A model generated the notes under the pieces. The model ran no database searches. It was given only the letters and a program-made list of their open reading frames with translations, and was not told the DNA's origin. This document shows positions 50,799 through 58,867 of a stretch of 64,000 nt of DNA, piece after piece; the first letter of the stretch is position 1, and each line of letters begins with the position of its first letter. This stretch comes from Bermanella sp047621325 (GTDB lineage Bacteria; Pseudomonadota; Gammaproteobacteria; Pseudomonadales; Oceanobacteraceae), in NCBI GenBank assembly GCA_047621325.1, contig JBLHLT010000013.1, positions 1-64,000 on the forward strand, given 5' to 3'. The position numbers were made by a program, and so were the translations under genes.

Positions 50799-52622
50799 AT
50801 GATTGAAAATCTACGTAATATCGCCATCATCGCTCACGTTGACCATGGTAAAACAACATTGGTTGATAAGCTTCTTGAGCAGTCTGGCACGCTAGATCGT
50901 AAAGAGCTAGGCGGCGAGCGTGTAATGGACTCTAACGATCAAGAGAAAGAACGTGGTATTACCATTCTTGCGAAGAACACAGCTATCAAATGGAATGAAT
51001 ACCGTTTCAACATCGTAGATACACCGGGACACGCCGACTTTGGTGGTGAAGTAGAACGTGTAATGTCGATGGTTGACTCTGTACTGCTTATCGTTGATGC
51101 GGTTGACGGCCCAATGCCTCAAACTCGTTTCGTAACACAAAAAGCATTCGCTCGTGGCTTGAAGCCAATTGTTGTAATCAACAAAATTGACCGTCCAGGT
51201 GCACGCCCTGATTGGGTTATGGACGAAGTATTTGATCTTTTTGATCGTCTTGGCGCCACTGAAGAGCAACTAGATTTCCCTGTTATTTACGCCTCAGCTA
51301 TCAATGGTATTGCAGGTACTGACTTCGAAGATATGGCTGAAGACATGTCGCCACTTCTTCAAGCGATCGCAGACAATGTGCCTTGTCCTGATGTTGATCC
51401 TGAAGGCGATTTCCAAATGCAAATCTCGTCTTTAGATTACGATTCGTTTAAAGGTGTTGTAGGTATCGGTCGTATTACCCGTGGTACGTTGAAAACCAAT
51501 GCTCAAGTAACGGTTATTGATGCCAATGGTAAAACACGTAACGGTAAAGTGGCTGAAGTGAAAGGCTATCACGGTCTGCATCGTGTTGTTGTTGACTCTG
51601 CAACCGCTGGTGACATCGTATGTATTACTGGTGTTGACAAGCTAGGTATCTCTGACACCCTTTGTGTACCAAGTAACGTTGAAGCATTGCCACCACTTTC
51701 TGTTGATGAGCCAACCGTAAGCATGACCTTCCAAGTAAACGATTCTCCGTTTGCTGGTAAAGAAGGTAAGTTCGTAACTAGTCGTAATATTGCTGAGCGT
51801 CTAGAAAAAGAATTGATCCACAACGTGGCACTGCGTGTTGAACAAGGCGAAAGCCCTGAGAAATTCAAAGTATCAGGCCGTGGTGAGCTTCACCTTTCTG
51901 TATTGATCGAAACCATGCGTCGTGAAGGTTTTGAAATGGCGGTTGGTCGTCCTGAAGTAGTTCAGCGCGAAATCGACGGTAAAATCCAAGAGCCGTACGA
52001 GCAAGTTGTAATCGACGTTGAAGAACAGCACCAAGGTGCAGTTATGTCTGAGATGGGTGACCGTCGTGCTGACATGACCAACATGGTTCCAGATGGTAAA
52101 GGTCGCGTACGTTTAGAATTCATCATGCCTGCACGTGGTTTGATTGGTTTCCGTGGTGACTTCATGACCATGACATCTGGTTCTGGTATTTTGACCAACG
52201 TATTTGATCACTACGGTGAAGTGAAAGCGGGCCCAGTTGCCGCTCGTCACAACGGCGTATTAGTATCAATGGTTACTGGTAAAGTATTGGGTTACGCTCT
52301 ATTCACTTTGCAGGATCGTGGTCGTTTATTTGTGGTTCCTGCGCAAGAAGTTTACGAAGGTCAAATCGTTGGTTTGCATTCTCGTGATAACGACTTGGTA
52401 GTTAACCCTACTAAAGCGAAGCAGCTAACCAACGTTCGTGCATCTGGTACAGATGAAGCGATCAACTTGGTACCGTCTGTTAAGCACACCCTAGAGCAAG
52501 CACTAGAATTCATCGAAGATGATGAGCTAGTTGAAGTAACGCCGCTAAGCATTCGTCTTCGTAAGAAACACCTTACTGAAAACGATCGTAAGCGTGCAAA
52601 CAGCGCTAAGAAAAACAAATAA
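50799..52622 (+). CDS. typA: Translational GTPase BipA/TypA
   Basis: A ribosome-associated GTPase of the EF-G/LepA class, linked to ribosome assembly and growth at low temperature or under stress. 607 residues: G1 AHVDHGKTTL (about 12-21), G2 region KERGITI, G3 DTPGHADFGGE, G4 NKIDRPGA, then beta-barrel domain II, EF-G-like domains III and V, and the BipA-specific C-terminal domain (RHNGVLVSMVTGKVLGYALF, LTNVRASGTDEA). Length is normal. It is divergent from glnA and ends with two near-identical hairpins downstream. Confidence 0.97.
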   Translation: MIENLRNIAIIAHVDHGKTTLVDKLLEQSGTLDRKELGGERVMDSNDQEKERGITILAKNTAIKWNEYRFNIVDTPGHADFGGEVERVMSMVDSVLLIVDAVDGPMPQTRFVTQKAFARGLKPIVVINKIDRPGARPDWVMDEVFDLFDRLGATEEQLDFPVIYASAINGIAGTDFEDMAEDMSPLLQAIADNVPCPDVDPEGDFQMQISSLDYDSFKGVVGIGRITRGTLKTNAQVTVIDANGKTRNGKVAEVKGYHGLHRVVVDSATAGDIVCITGVDKLGISDTLCVPSNVEALPPLSVDEPTVSMTFQVNDSPFAGKEGKFVTSRNIAERLEKELIHNVALRVEQGESPEKFKVSGRGELHLSVLIETMRREGFEMAVGRPEVVQREIDGKIQEPYEQVVIDVEEQHQGAVMSEMGDRRADMTNMVPDGKGRVRLEFIMPARGLIGFRGDFMTMTSGSGILTNVFDHYGEVKAGPVAARHNGVLVSMVTGKVLGYALFTLQDRGRLFVVPAQEVYEGQIVGLHSRDNDLVVNPTKAKQLTNVRASGTDEAINLVPSVKHTLEQALEFIEDDELVEVTPLSIRLRKKHLTENDRKRANSAKKNK

Positions 52623-52648
52623 TTTATCACTAATATAAATTAAGCGTT

Positions 52649-52682
52649 TAAAAAAGCGATGAAGCAATTCATCGCTTTTTTT
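52649..52682. terminator. Terminator of typA (twin hairpin A)
   Basis: The stem AAAAAAGCGATGAA / TTCATCGCTTTTTT with loop GCAA begins 27 bases after the typA stop. It is a strong intrinsic terminator. Confidence 0.92.
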
Positions 52683-52733
52683 GTGCCTGACGTTCACTGG
52701 TTAGCCTATTTAAATTAATACTTAAGGGCGGTG

Positions 52734-52739
52734 TATAAT
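52734..52739 (+). promoter_or_regulatory. TATAAT between the twin hairpins, possible small transcript
   Basis: A perfect TATAAT lies between the two terminator hairpins, with no gene to serve on the plus strand. A transcript starting near 52746 would end at hairpin B after about 60 bases. A 27-codon frame also starts at the ATG at 52738 and runs through the hairpin. No -35 stands out. Speculative. Confidence 0.3.
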
Positions 52740-52767
52740 GAGTTGGAATGTAACGCGGGTGAGGGAT

Positions 52768-52806
52768 ATAAAAAAGGCGATGAATTTCTTCATCGCCTTT
52801 TTGTTT
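52768..52806. terminator. Bidirectional terminator of the imelysin gene (twin hairpin B)
   Basis: The stem AAAAAGGCGATGAA / TTCATCGCCTTTTT with loop TTTC. Its core GCGATGAA-N4-TTCATCGC is identical to hairpin A, 120 bases away. On the minus strand it follows the imelysin gene stop by about 16 bases. Confidence 0.9.
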
Positions 52807-52821
52807 TTAGAGTGCAAATAA

Positions 52822-54144
52822 TCAGCTAGTGGAGACAGGCAGTGCGCGGATAGGTAAGCGCAAGATTTCGGCGCCTTTATAAAGTTGCTCTAATAGCTGT
52901 AGAACCTTCTCTTGAATGGGGGCGAGTAAAGTTTGACGTTTTGCTAGGGGTTGTGACGCAATATCGTTTGGTAATTTGCTAATGCCTAGGAGTAAGCGTT
53001 TAAATAGCGCCGTGCTTTTATCTGCGGTTTCGGCATCTTGTAATTTAATTTCATCTAATAAACCGCCCTCCATATTAAATAAGCTTTCAATCCCCAATAC
53101 TAAATCATGCATGTTGTTTACATCTTGGCTTGAAAATGGACTGCGAAGATCATCCACTTGTTTTTGGTTCATGAGGATGGTGACGTGTTTCTCTAATAGG
53201 GTTTCTTGAATGGCATCAAGTAATGCTTGATAAATTAAGGTGAGATTGACGGTTTGTTGTTCGGGTTGTGTTTGACGCCATTGCTTTGCGTAATAGCCAT
53301 GGGCCGGTTCCCAGCGATCAGAAAGCTTTTGTAAATTAATGACAATCATACCGCTGAGTAAGCGTAAATAATCTCGGCGGCGATTGTGATTTTGAGGGCT
53401 GTTTATTTCTAGATGAACATGTTCGTGAATTTCTGTATTGGCCGATTCGCTATGGCTCACTTCGCTGTTTAGTTCATCCGCTTCACCTTCCTTGATGGCG
53501 GTATCGGCGCTGACCACTTCTATGCTGTTTTCTTGTGGAATAAAATCTTTTGCGCTGCGTTTGCCATCTGCGCCAAAGAGTAAAAATTCCATAGGGTGAA
53601 AACCAATGCTGGCAAAGCGCATATCTGAAAATCCATGTTGAGCGCTGATGTCCGCTTCGTTCATCTTCAGTGTTAAATCATTGATGATGCCGCTTAGTGG
53701 ATACATGGGTAGGTAATCAATGTAGCCCGGCTCAATGGGCCAGCTGTCTATGCGTTCTTGAATACGGGCATAGGTATCTTGTTGTTCACGAAATTGAGGT
53801 TTTTCAAAGCGAGGTACTTGGGAAAAAAAGCTCACCTTGACGTAGGCACTGTAGGTTTTAATCCAAGCTGCTTGCGCTTCTTCGAGTGAGCCGGGATTCG
53901 GGTGATGCAAAAAAGAGGTGATGATGGCGTCTAATTCTTGAGCTTGACCCAAGGCATCGGACATTTGCGTGTAAACATAGAGGTTCGCAGCACTCAGTAA
54001 GGATTCTGCATTGACATCAATTTGCTCAGGCGCGTTATCAATGGGTTTAGGCTGTTCAAATAACTGATCGCATCCTACTAAGCTCACTAAACAGGTGAGC
54101 CATACCGTAAAACGAAAAGAGTTTAATGTGAATTTCGACTTCAA
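52822..54144 (-). CDS. Imelysin-like (M75) lipoprotein
   Basis: A 440-residue lipoprotein: the signal's lipobox is LVGC (Cys 25). It resembles the imelysin/insulin-cleaving protease-like family (M75), which includes periplasmic iron-uptake-related proteins, with IGFHPMEFLLFG matching the GxHxxE motif. A hydrophilic insert (about residues 205-252) rich in Glu and Ser contains HEHVHLE and splits the two helical halves. Start: a TTG at 54144 overlapping the upstream TGA (TTGA), with AAGGGA upstream. It is coupled to the HAD phosphatase gene. A catalytic role is not established for this family. Confidence 0.82.
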   Translation of the reverse strand: MKSKFTLNSFRFTVWLTCLVSLVGCDQLFEQPKPIDNAPEQIDVNAESLLSAANLYVYTQMSDALGQAQELDAIITSFLHHPNPGSLEEAQAAWIKTYSAYVKVSFFSQVPRFEKPQFREQQDTYARIQERIDSWPIEPGYIDYLPMYPLSGIINDLTLKMNEADISAQHGFSDMRFASIGFHPMEFLLFGADGKRSAKDFIPQENSIEVVSADTAIKEGEADELNSEVSHSESANTEIHEHVHLEINSPQNHNRRRDYLRLLSGMIVINLQKLSDRWEPAHGYYAKQWRQTQPEQQTVNLTLIYQALLDAIQETLLEKHVTILMNQKQVDDLRSPFSSQDVNNMHDLVLGIESLFNMEGGLLDEIKLQDAETADKSTALFKRLLLGISKLPNDIASQPLAKRQTLLAPIQEKVLQLLEQLYKGAEILRLPIRALPVSTS

Positions 54145-54830
54145 GCGTCATCCCTTAAACTAATAATGGGCCAGTTGTTTTGCTGCGCAAAGGTGCTCAG
54201 TGTTTCGTCTGCGTCAACAGCCACAGGAAACGTCACTTGCTTGAGCAATGGCAGGTCATTGTGTGAGTCACTGTAAAAGTAACTACCTTCTAATGATAAC
54301 GTGCTTTGCTCTAACCATGTTGCCAAGCGTTTCACTTTTCCTTCTTGAAAGCTAGGAATGCCCGAGATTTTACCCGTATATTGGCCATTTATGACTTCAG
54401 GATTGGTGGCAATGATGTCATCAACGCCCAGTATTTTGGCAATTGGCTCGGTCACGAACAGATTTGTCGCGGTGATTATGAGCAAATAATCCCCTGCATC
54501 ACGATGCTGTTGTAATAGATCGCGGGATTTGTGCGTGATGATAGGCAGAATTTTTTCTTCTACAAATTGCTCGCGTAGCTGGAATAGGCGCTCTGTGGGA
54601 AAGAGCGTGAGTGCTTGTAAGGAGAATTCAAGGTATTCAAGAATATCTAGCTGACCCAGTTGGTACTGCTCTAGGTAGTAATCGTTTTTTTCTTTAAATA
54701 ACTGAGCATCCACAAGACCTTGCTCAACTAAAAACTGTCCCCAGCCGTGATCACTATCGCCAGAAATCAACGTGTTATCTAAGTCAAATATTGCCAGTGC
54801 CACAGGTATCCCCAGCGAAGAAATTTGCAT
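54141..54830 (-). CDS. HAD-family phosphatase (HAD-IB, SerB-like)
   Basis: A 229-residue cytoplasmic hydrolase. Motif I is AIFDLDNTLISGDSD (nucleophile Asp), motif II is LLIITATN, and motif III/IV is YFYSDSHNDLPLL (the S-D-S-x-x-D-x-P pattern of the HAD-IB subfamily). The C1 cap segment (HGWGQFLVEQGL, YLEFSLQAL) places it near phosphoserine phosphatase-like and CicA-like enzymes. The substrate is unknown. It overlaps the imelysin gene by four bases and is divergent from rppH. The assignment to HAD-IB is firm, the substrate not. Confidence 0.9.
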   Translation of the reverse strand: MQISSLGIPVALAIFDLDNTLISGDSDHGWGQFLVEQGLVDAQLFKEKNDYYLEQYQLGQLDILEYLEFSLQALTLFPTERLFQLREQFVEEKILPIITHKSRDLLQQHRDAGDYLLIITATNLFVTEPIAKILGVDDIIATNPEVINGQYTGKISGIPSFQEGKVKRLATWLEQSTLSLEGSYFYSDSHNDLPLLKQVTFPVAVDADETLSTFAQQNNWPIISLRDDA

Positions 54831-54985
54831 GCATTTTAGCTTGTGAGGCGTACAGTGTCTTTAATATTGTGGAAACAGATCATAGAAATCCTATTTATAT
54901 TAAAAAGGAATAAAAAAACACTGGTTTCCAATGGCAATGTTTTAATAGTATGGTGGGAATATCAATTTAAAATTTGGATAAAACC

Positions 54986-55480
54986 GTGATCGATGCTGAA
55001 GGCTACCGCCCTAATGTCGGCATCATACTGGTGAATAAACAAGCCCAAGTGTTATGGGCTAGGCGAATTGGGCAAGATGCGTGGCAGTTTCCCCAAGGCG
55101 GCATAAAGGCACAAGAGAGTGCTGAAGCTGCATTGTTTAGGGAGTTACGGGAAGAAGTGGGCCTATTGCCTCAAGATGTTGAAATTCTTGGGTGCACTAA
55201 AGGCTGGCTAAGATACCGTTTACCAAAACGCATGGTGCGCCATAACAGCAAACCAGTATGTGTTGGCCAAAAACAAAAATGGTTTTTGTTGAAACTTGTA
55301 AGCAATGATAGCCGCATTAGCTTTGACTATGCTGATAAAGCGGAGTTTGATGGTTGGCGTTGGGTGAGCTATTGGTACCCATTGGGCCAAGTCGTGCCAT
55401 TTAAACGAGACGTATACCGCCGCGCTATGCGCGAATTAGCACCTAAACTGTTCGAACTTCAGGCGAAACAAACATGCTAA
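54986..55480 (+). CDS. rppH: RNA pyrophosphohydrolase
   Basis: A Nudix hydrolase that removes pyrophosphate from mRNA 5' ends to trigger RNase E decay. The 164 residues start MIDAEGYRPNVGI, and the Nudix box is GGIKAQESAEAALFRELREEVGL (about 38-60). LRYRLPKRMVR and GQKQKWFLLKL are close to E. coli. The start is a GTG at 54986, matching E. coli MIDDDGYRPNVG; a TTG four codons upstream is rejected. It overlaps ptsP by 7 bases, as in many gammaproteobacteria. Confidence 0.96.
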   Translation: MIDAEGYRPNVGIILVNKQAQVLWARRIGQDAWQFPQGGIKAQESAEAALFRELREEVGLLPQDVEILGCTKGWLRYRLPKRMVRHNSKPVCVGQKQKWFLLKLVSNDSRISFDYADKAEFDGWRWVSYWYPLGQVVPFKRDVYRRAMRELAPKLFELQAKQTC

Positions 55481-57762
55481 ATGTGCTGCGCCAAATCGTA
55501 CAAGAGGTGAACAACGCAGGCGACTTAGACGCGGCGTTGGGTATTCTTGTGGATCGCGTTCAGCAGGCGATGAATACCGAAGTCTGTTCGGTTTTTGTCT
55601 ATAACGTTGATACTAAGCGTTATGTCTTACGGGCAACTAAAGGCTTAAATTCCTGCGCGGTCGGTAAGGTAAGTCTCAGTCATAACGAAGGTTTGGTCGG
55701 TTTTGTTGCTGCTCGTGAAGAGCCTATTAATCTCGATGATGCCTCGAAACACCCCAAATATCATTTCTTGTCTGGCACAGGTGAAGAAAAGTTTAATAGC
55801 TTTTTAGGTGTGCCGATCATTAATCAAAAACGCATTCTTGGCGTCCTGGTGGTACAGCAATCTGCGCGCCGTAAATTTGATGAAAGCGAAGAAGCGTTTA
55901 TGGTCACCATGTCAGCGCAGCTGGCGGGTGTGCTGGCCCATGCCGAGGCCACGGGTAATGTGCTAGAGCGCCCAGACGAATTTCAAAAGAAAAAAGTAAA
56001 ACATGCGGTGGTCATAAAAGGCGCACCCGCTGCCCCTGGTATTGCAATTGGTACGGTGGTGGTTTTATCCCCCACCGCTGATTTGTACGATGTACCGGAT
56101 CGTAATGCCCAAAATGTTGATGAAGAGATATTGCGTTTTCAACATGCCATTGAAGGCGCGCGCTTGCAAATTAAACAAGTGGGTGAGGCGCTAAAAGATT
56201 TACGCCCAGAAGAACAAGCTCTGTTTGATGTTTATATTCGTATGCTTGATGACGACGCGTTGTGTAGCGAAGTGATACGGCGTATTAAAGATAACAATCA
56301 GTGGGCACAAGGCGCATTGCGCGATGTGATCTTTGAATATGTGGCCCATTTTGATCGCATGGACGATGCCTATTTACGCGAACGTGCGACGGATATTAAA
56401 GATCTAGGTGCGAGGGTTTTAGCTCAGTTACAAGACACCATCGAGCTGGTTTCAGATTTAGATTTTCCAGATAAAACCATTTTAGTCAGCGAAGAGTTAA
56501 CGCCTTCTATGCTGGGTGAAATACCCGAGAACAAATTAGTCGGTCTTGTTAGTGCAAAGGGATCGGCTAACTCTCATGTTGCCATCTTGGCGCGAGCAAT
56601 GGGTATTCCAACCATTATGGGGGCGGTGGATTTGCCTGTTAAGCAAATGGATGGCGTTAAGCTGGTCGTAGATGGTTACAGGGGGTATATCTATACCCAT
56701 CCATCTGCACAAATGCTGGAGCAGTTTCAAGCCATTGTTCGTGAAGAAAAGGCTTTGGTGAAAGGCCTTGAAGCTATAAAGGATTTACCTGCCCAGACCA
56801 GAGATGGTCATCGTTTAAAGCTGCTGGTGAACACCGGGTTGATTACTGATGCGTATCGTTCTTTAGATAAAGGGGCTGAAGGCGTTGGTTTATACCGCAC
56901 AGAAGTGCCGTTTATGATGCGAGACCGTTTTCCATCTGAGACTGAGCAAGCGCAAATTTATCGTTCACAACTTGAAGCCTTTGCACCACAGCCAGTGACG
57001 ATGCGCACATTAGATATTGGCGGGGACAAAGCGTTATCTTATTTTCCGATTGAAGAAGATAACCCGTTTTTAGGCTGGCGCGGTATTCGGGTGACCCTTG
57101 ATCACCCTGAAATTTTCTTGCTGCAAGTGCGTGCGATGCTCAAGGCCAGCGAAGGCCTTAATAATTTAAAAATCATGTTGCCAATGATCACTAGTATAAG
57201 TGAGGTTGAAGAAGCGCTGCATTATATTTACCGTGCGTTTCAAGAAGTGCTAGAAGAAGGCATAGATGTGGAGATGCCAGAAGTGGGTGTCATGATTGAA
57301 GTGCCTGCTGCGGTTTATCAGGCGAAACAATTAGCCAGTATGGTGGATTTTATATCGGTGGGCTCGAATGATTTAACCCAATATCTATTGGCCGTCGATC
57401 GGAATAATCCACGAGTAGCGGGTTTGTACGATAGCTTTCACCCGTCGGTTTTGGCGGCGTTACAGTTCATTGTGGATGCTGGTAAAAGTGAAAACTGCCC
57501 AGTGAGCGTGTGTGGTGAACTAGCAGGTAACCCAGCGGGTGCGCTGTTATTGATGGCAATGGGTTACGATATGCTATCTATGAACGCCACTAATGTTCCG
57601 CGAGTTAAGTCGGTGATTCGTAATTCGGATATGTCGTATGCGAAGCAACTGCTTGCCGATGTCATGAAGTTAGACAGTGGCCATGTGATTGGCAGTACTC
57701 TAGAGCTGGCGTTAAGCAAGATGGGGCATGGCCGGACGTTCGCGCCGGTTAATTCAAAATAA
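55474..57762 (+). CDS. ptsP: Nitrogen phosphotransferase enzyme I (GAF-EI)
   Basis: EI-Ntr, which passes phosphate from PEP to NPr and EIIA-Ntr and thereby signals nitrogen and potassium status. 762 residues: N-terminal GAF domain (about 15-160), EI linker, phospho-His domain with GSANSHVAILARAMGIP (active His near residue 368), and the PEP-binding TIM barrel with TLDIGGDKALSYF and the catalytic-Cys region VSVCGELAGNP (Cys near residue 680). The start lies inside rppH. No rpoN, npr or ptsN gene is in this window. Confidence 0.96.
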   Translation: MLNVLRQIVQEVNNAGDLDAALGILVDRVQQAMNTEVCSVFVYNVDTKRYVLRATKGLNSCAVGKVSLSHNEGLVGFVAAREEPINLDDASKHPKYHFLSGTGEEKFNSFLGVPIINQKRILGVLVVQQSARRKFDESEEAFMVTMSAQLAGVLAHAEATGNVLERPDEFQKKKVKHAVVIKGAPAAPGIAIGTVVVLSPTADLYDVPDRNAQNVDEEILRFQHAIEGARLQIKQVGEALKDLRPEEQALFDVYIRMLDDDALCSEVIRRIKDNNQWAQGALRDVIFEYVAHFDRMDDAYLRERATDIKDLGARVLAQLQDTIELVSDLDFPDKTILVSEELTPSMLGEIPENKLVGLVSAKGSANSHVAILARAMGIPTIMGAVDLPVKQMDGVKLVVDGYRGYIYTHPSAQMLEQFQAIVREEKALVKGLEAIKDLPAQTRDGHRLKLLVNTGLITDAYRSLDKGAEGVGLYRTEVPFMMRDRFPSETEQAQIYRSQLEAFAPQPVTMRTLDIGGDKALSYFPIEEDNPFLGWRGIRVTLDHPEIFLLQVRAMLKASEGLNNLKIMLPMITSISEVEEALHYIYRAFQEVLEEGIDVEMPEVGVMIEVPAAVYQAKQLASMVDFISVGSNDLTQYLLAVDRNNPRVAGLYDSFHPSVLAALQFIVDAGKSENCPVSVCGELAGNPAGALLLMAMGYDMLSMNATNVPRVKSVIRNSDMSYAKQLLADVMKLDSGHVIGSTLELALSKMGHGRTFAPVNSK

Positions 57763-57771
57763 GTGTAGGGC

Positions 57772-58071
57772 TTAAGCTTTAATGCTTAAATTTACGCCTT
57801 TATATTGACCTTCTAACATGATTTCAAACCGCCTTTGAGTGGGTTCGCCTCGTTTACCGATACGGCGATTTTCTTGGTTTACGTTAGGTTTATGTAACTT
57901 GGTCGTTGTCATTAGCTGGTCATAGGCATGACAAATATCAATGAAGCGTTGGCGTTGATTGGGGTTTTTGTCAGGGTGATAGATAGTGGCCAGCCGGCGA
58001 AAGGCTGTCTTAATACTTTGTTGGTCGGCCTCACTGGTGAGACCTAAAATGGCAAGGTAGTTTTGGCGCAC
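57772..58071 (-). CDS. Small J-domain protein
   Basis: A 99-residue protein consisting almost wholly of a DnaJ J-domain: NYLAILGLTSEADQQSIKTAF, RRLATIYHPDKNP with the essential HPD, and CHAYDQL. J-domains stimulate DnaK ATPase. After the domain there is only a short basic tail, with no Gly/Phe or zinc regions. The start is a GTG at 58071 with no clear ribosome binding site, yet the conserved N-terminus starts here. It converges on ptsP with 9 bases between stops. Confidence 0.8.
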   Translation of the reverse strand: MRQNYLAILGLTSEADQQSIKTAFRRLATIYHPDKNPNQRQRFIDICHAYDQLMTTTKLHKPNVNQENRRIGKRGEPTQRRFEIMLEGQYKGVNLSIKA

Positions 58072-58165
58072 TGTTTTTATAGTTATGGCAAAAAAACGTG
58101 ATTCTACCGAAAAACAGCTTTTAGTGAAGAAAAACCTTTTAATTCAGATGCTTATAGATTGTACG

Positions 58166-58717
58166 TTAGCGAACCCAGTGACGTTGACGGCCGGTATCTA
58201 AGTGTATAAAACCGCTTCGACGATAATACCCAACACCGCCATCGCTGACGGCGAGCGTCGCTTTGTGTAAGTACGAATTACTTATGCCAGGGATACGAAA
58301 ATCTAATGCGCGCCCTTGCATGTGGAAACTGTGCTTGGCTACGCCTTCGTTATTGCTGCGCAGTTTGTCGTTGGTCTCTGGGCTGCGATAGCCTGATACC
58401 AAGTAAATTTCCGTTTTAACCTCTAAGGTTTGCTGAACGCGGTGTAGCTCATCAAGTAGGGTTAAGTCCATGGCGGCAACTTGATTGGCTCGATGGTCAC
58501 GCATTAAAAAATAAATTTCAGCCAAGCCATCGACTAAGTATTCGCCTTTTTCCCAATACGTCGCACTGACTTTTTCACCTGTGTGTAGGTTTTTTAATGT
58601 TAACGAACGAGATTCGTCATTGGGTAGAATAAGGTTTGAGTTTGCCGCAAACAGGGGCGCGCTGCTCATGCCCAGAAAGATAAGACCGGTTTGCTTTAAG
58701 AAATGGCGGCGATTCAC
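58166..58717 (-). CDS. ycbK: Tat-exported M15-type peptidase (YcbK/DUF882 family)
   Basis: A 183-residue secreted protein with a twin-arginine signal: NRRHFLKQTGLIFLGMSSAPLFA. The catalytic domain is of the DUF882/M15 (D-Ala-D-Ala carboxypeptidase-like) family: YLVSGYRSPETNDKL, the zinc motif KHSFHMQGRALDFR (His and Asp), and GFIHLDTGRQRHWV (second His). It probably cleaves peptidoglycan cross-links in the periplasm. It is downstream of the L,D-transpeptidase gene on the same strand, the ycbB-ycbK arrangement known in E. coli, 150 bases apart. Confidence 0.92.
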   Translation of the reverse strand: MNRRHFLKQTGLIFLGMSSAPLFAANSNLILPNDESRSLTLKNLHTGEKVSATYWEKGEYLVDGLAEIYFLMRDHRANQVAAMDLTLLDELHRVQQTLEVKTEIYLVSGYRSPETNDKLRSNNEGVAKHSFHMQGRALDFRIPGISNSYLHKATLAVSDGGVGYYRRSGFIHLDTGRQRHWVR

Positions 58718-58867
58718 GGTGAATTCCCTGATGATTTTTATTATGTACTAAAAACGGGCAGGGATTGTGCCACCAATGCTCGGTTATAAGCAAAGCGGCT
58801 ATCTATTACGTTTTATAAATCTCAAAGGAATTAACGCTGAAGGGCTGTGCGGATTAGCGGTCTGGGA

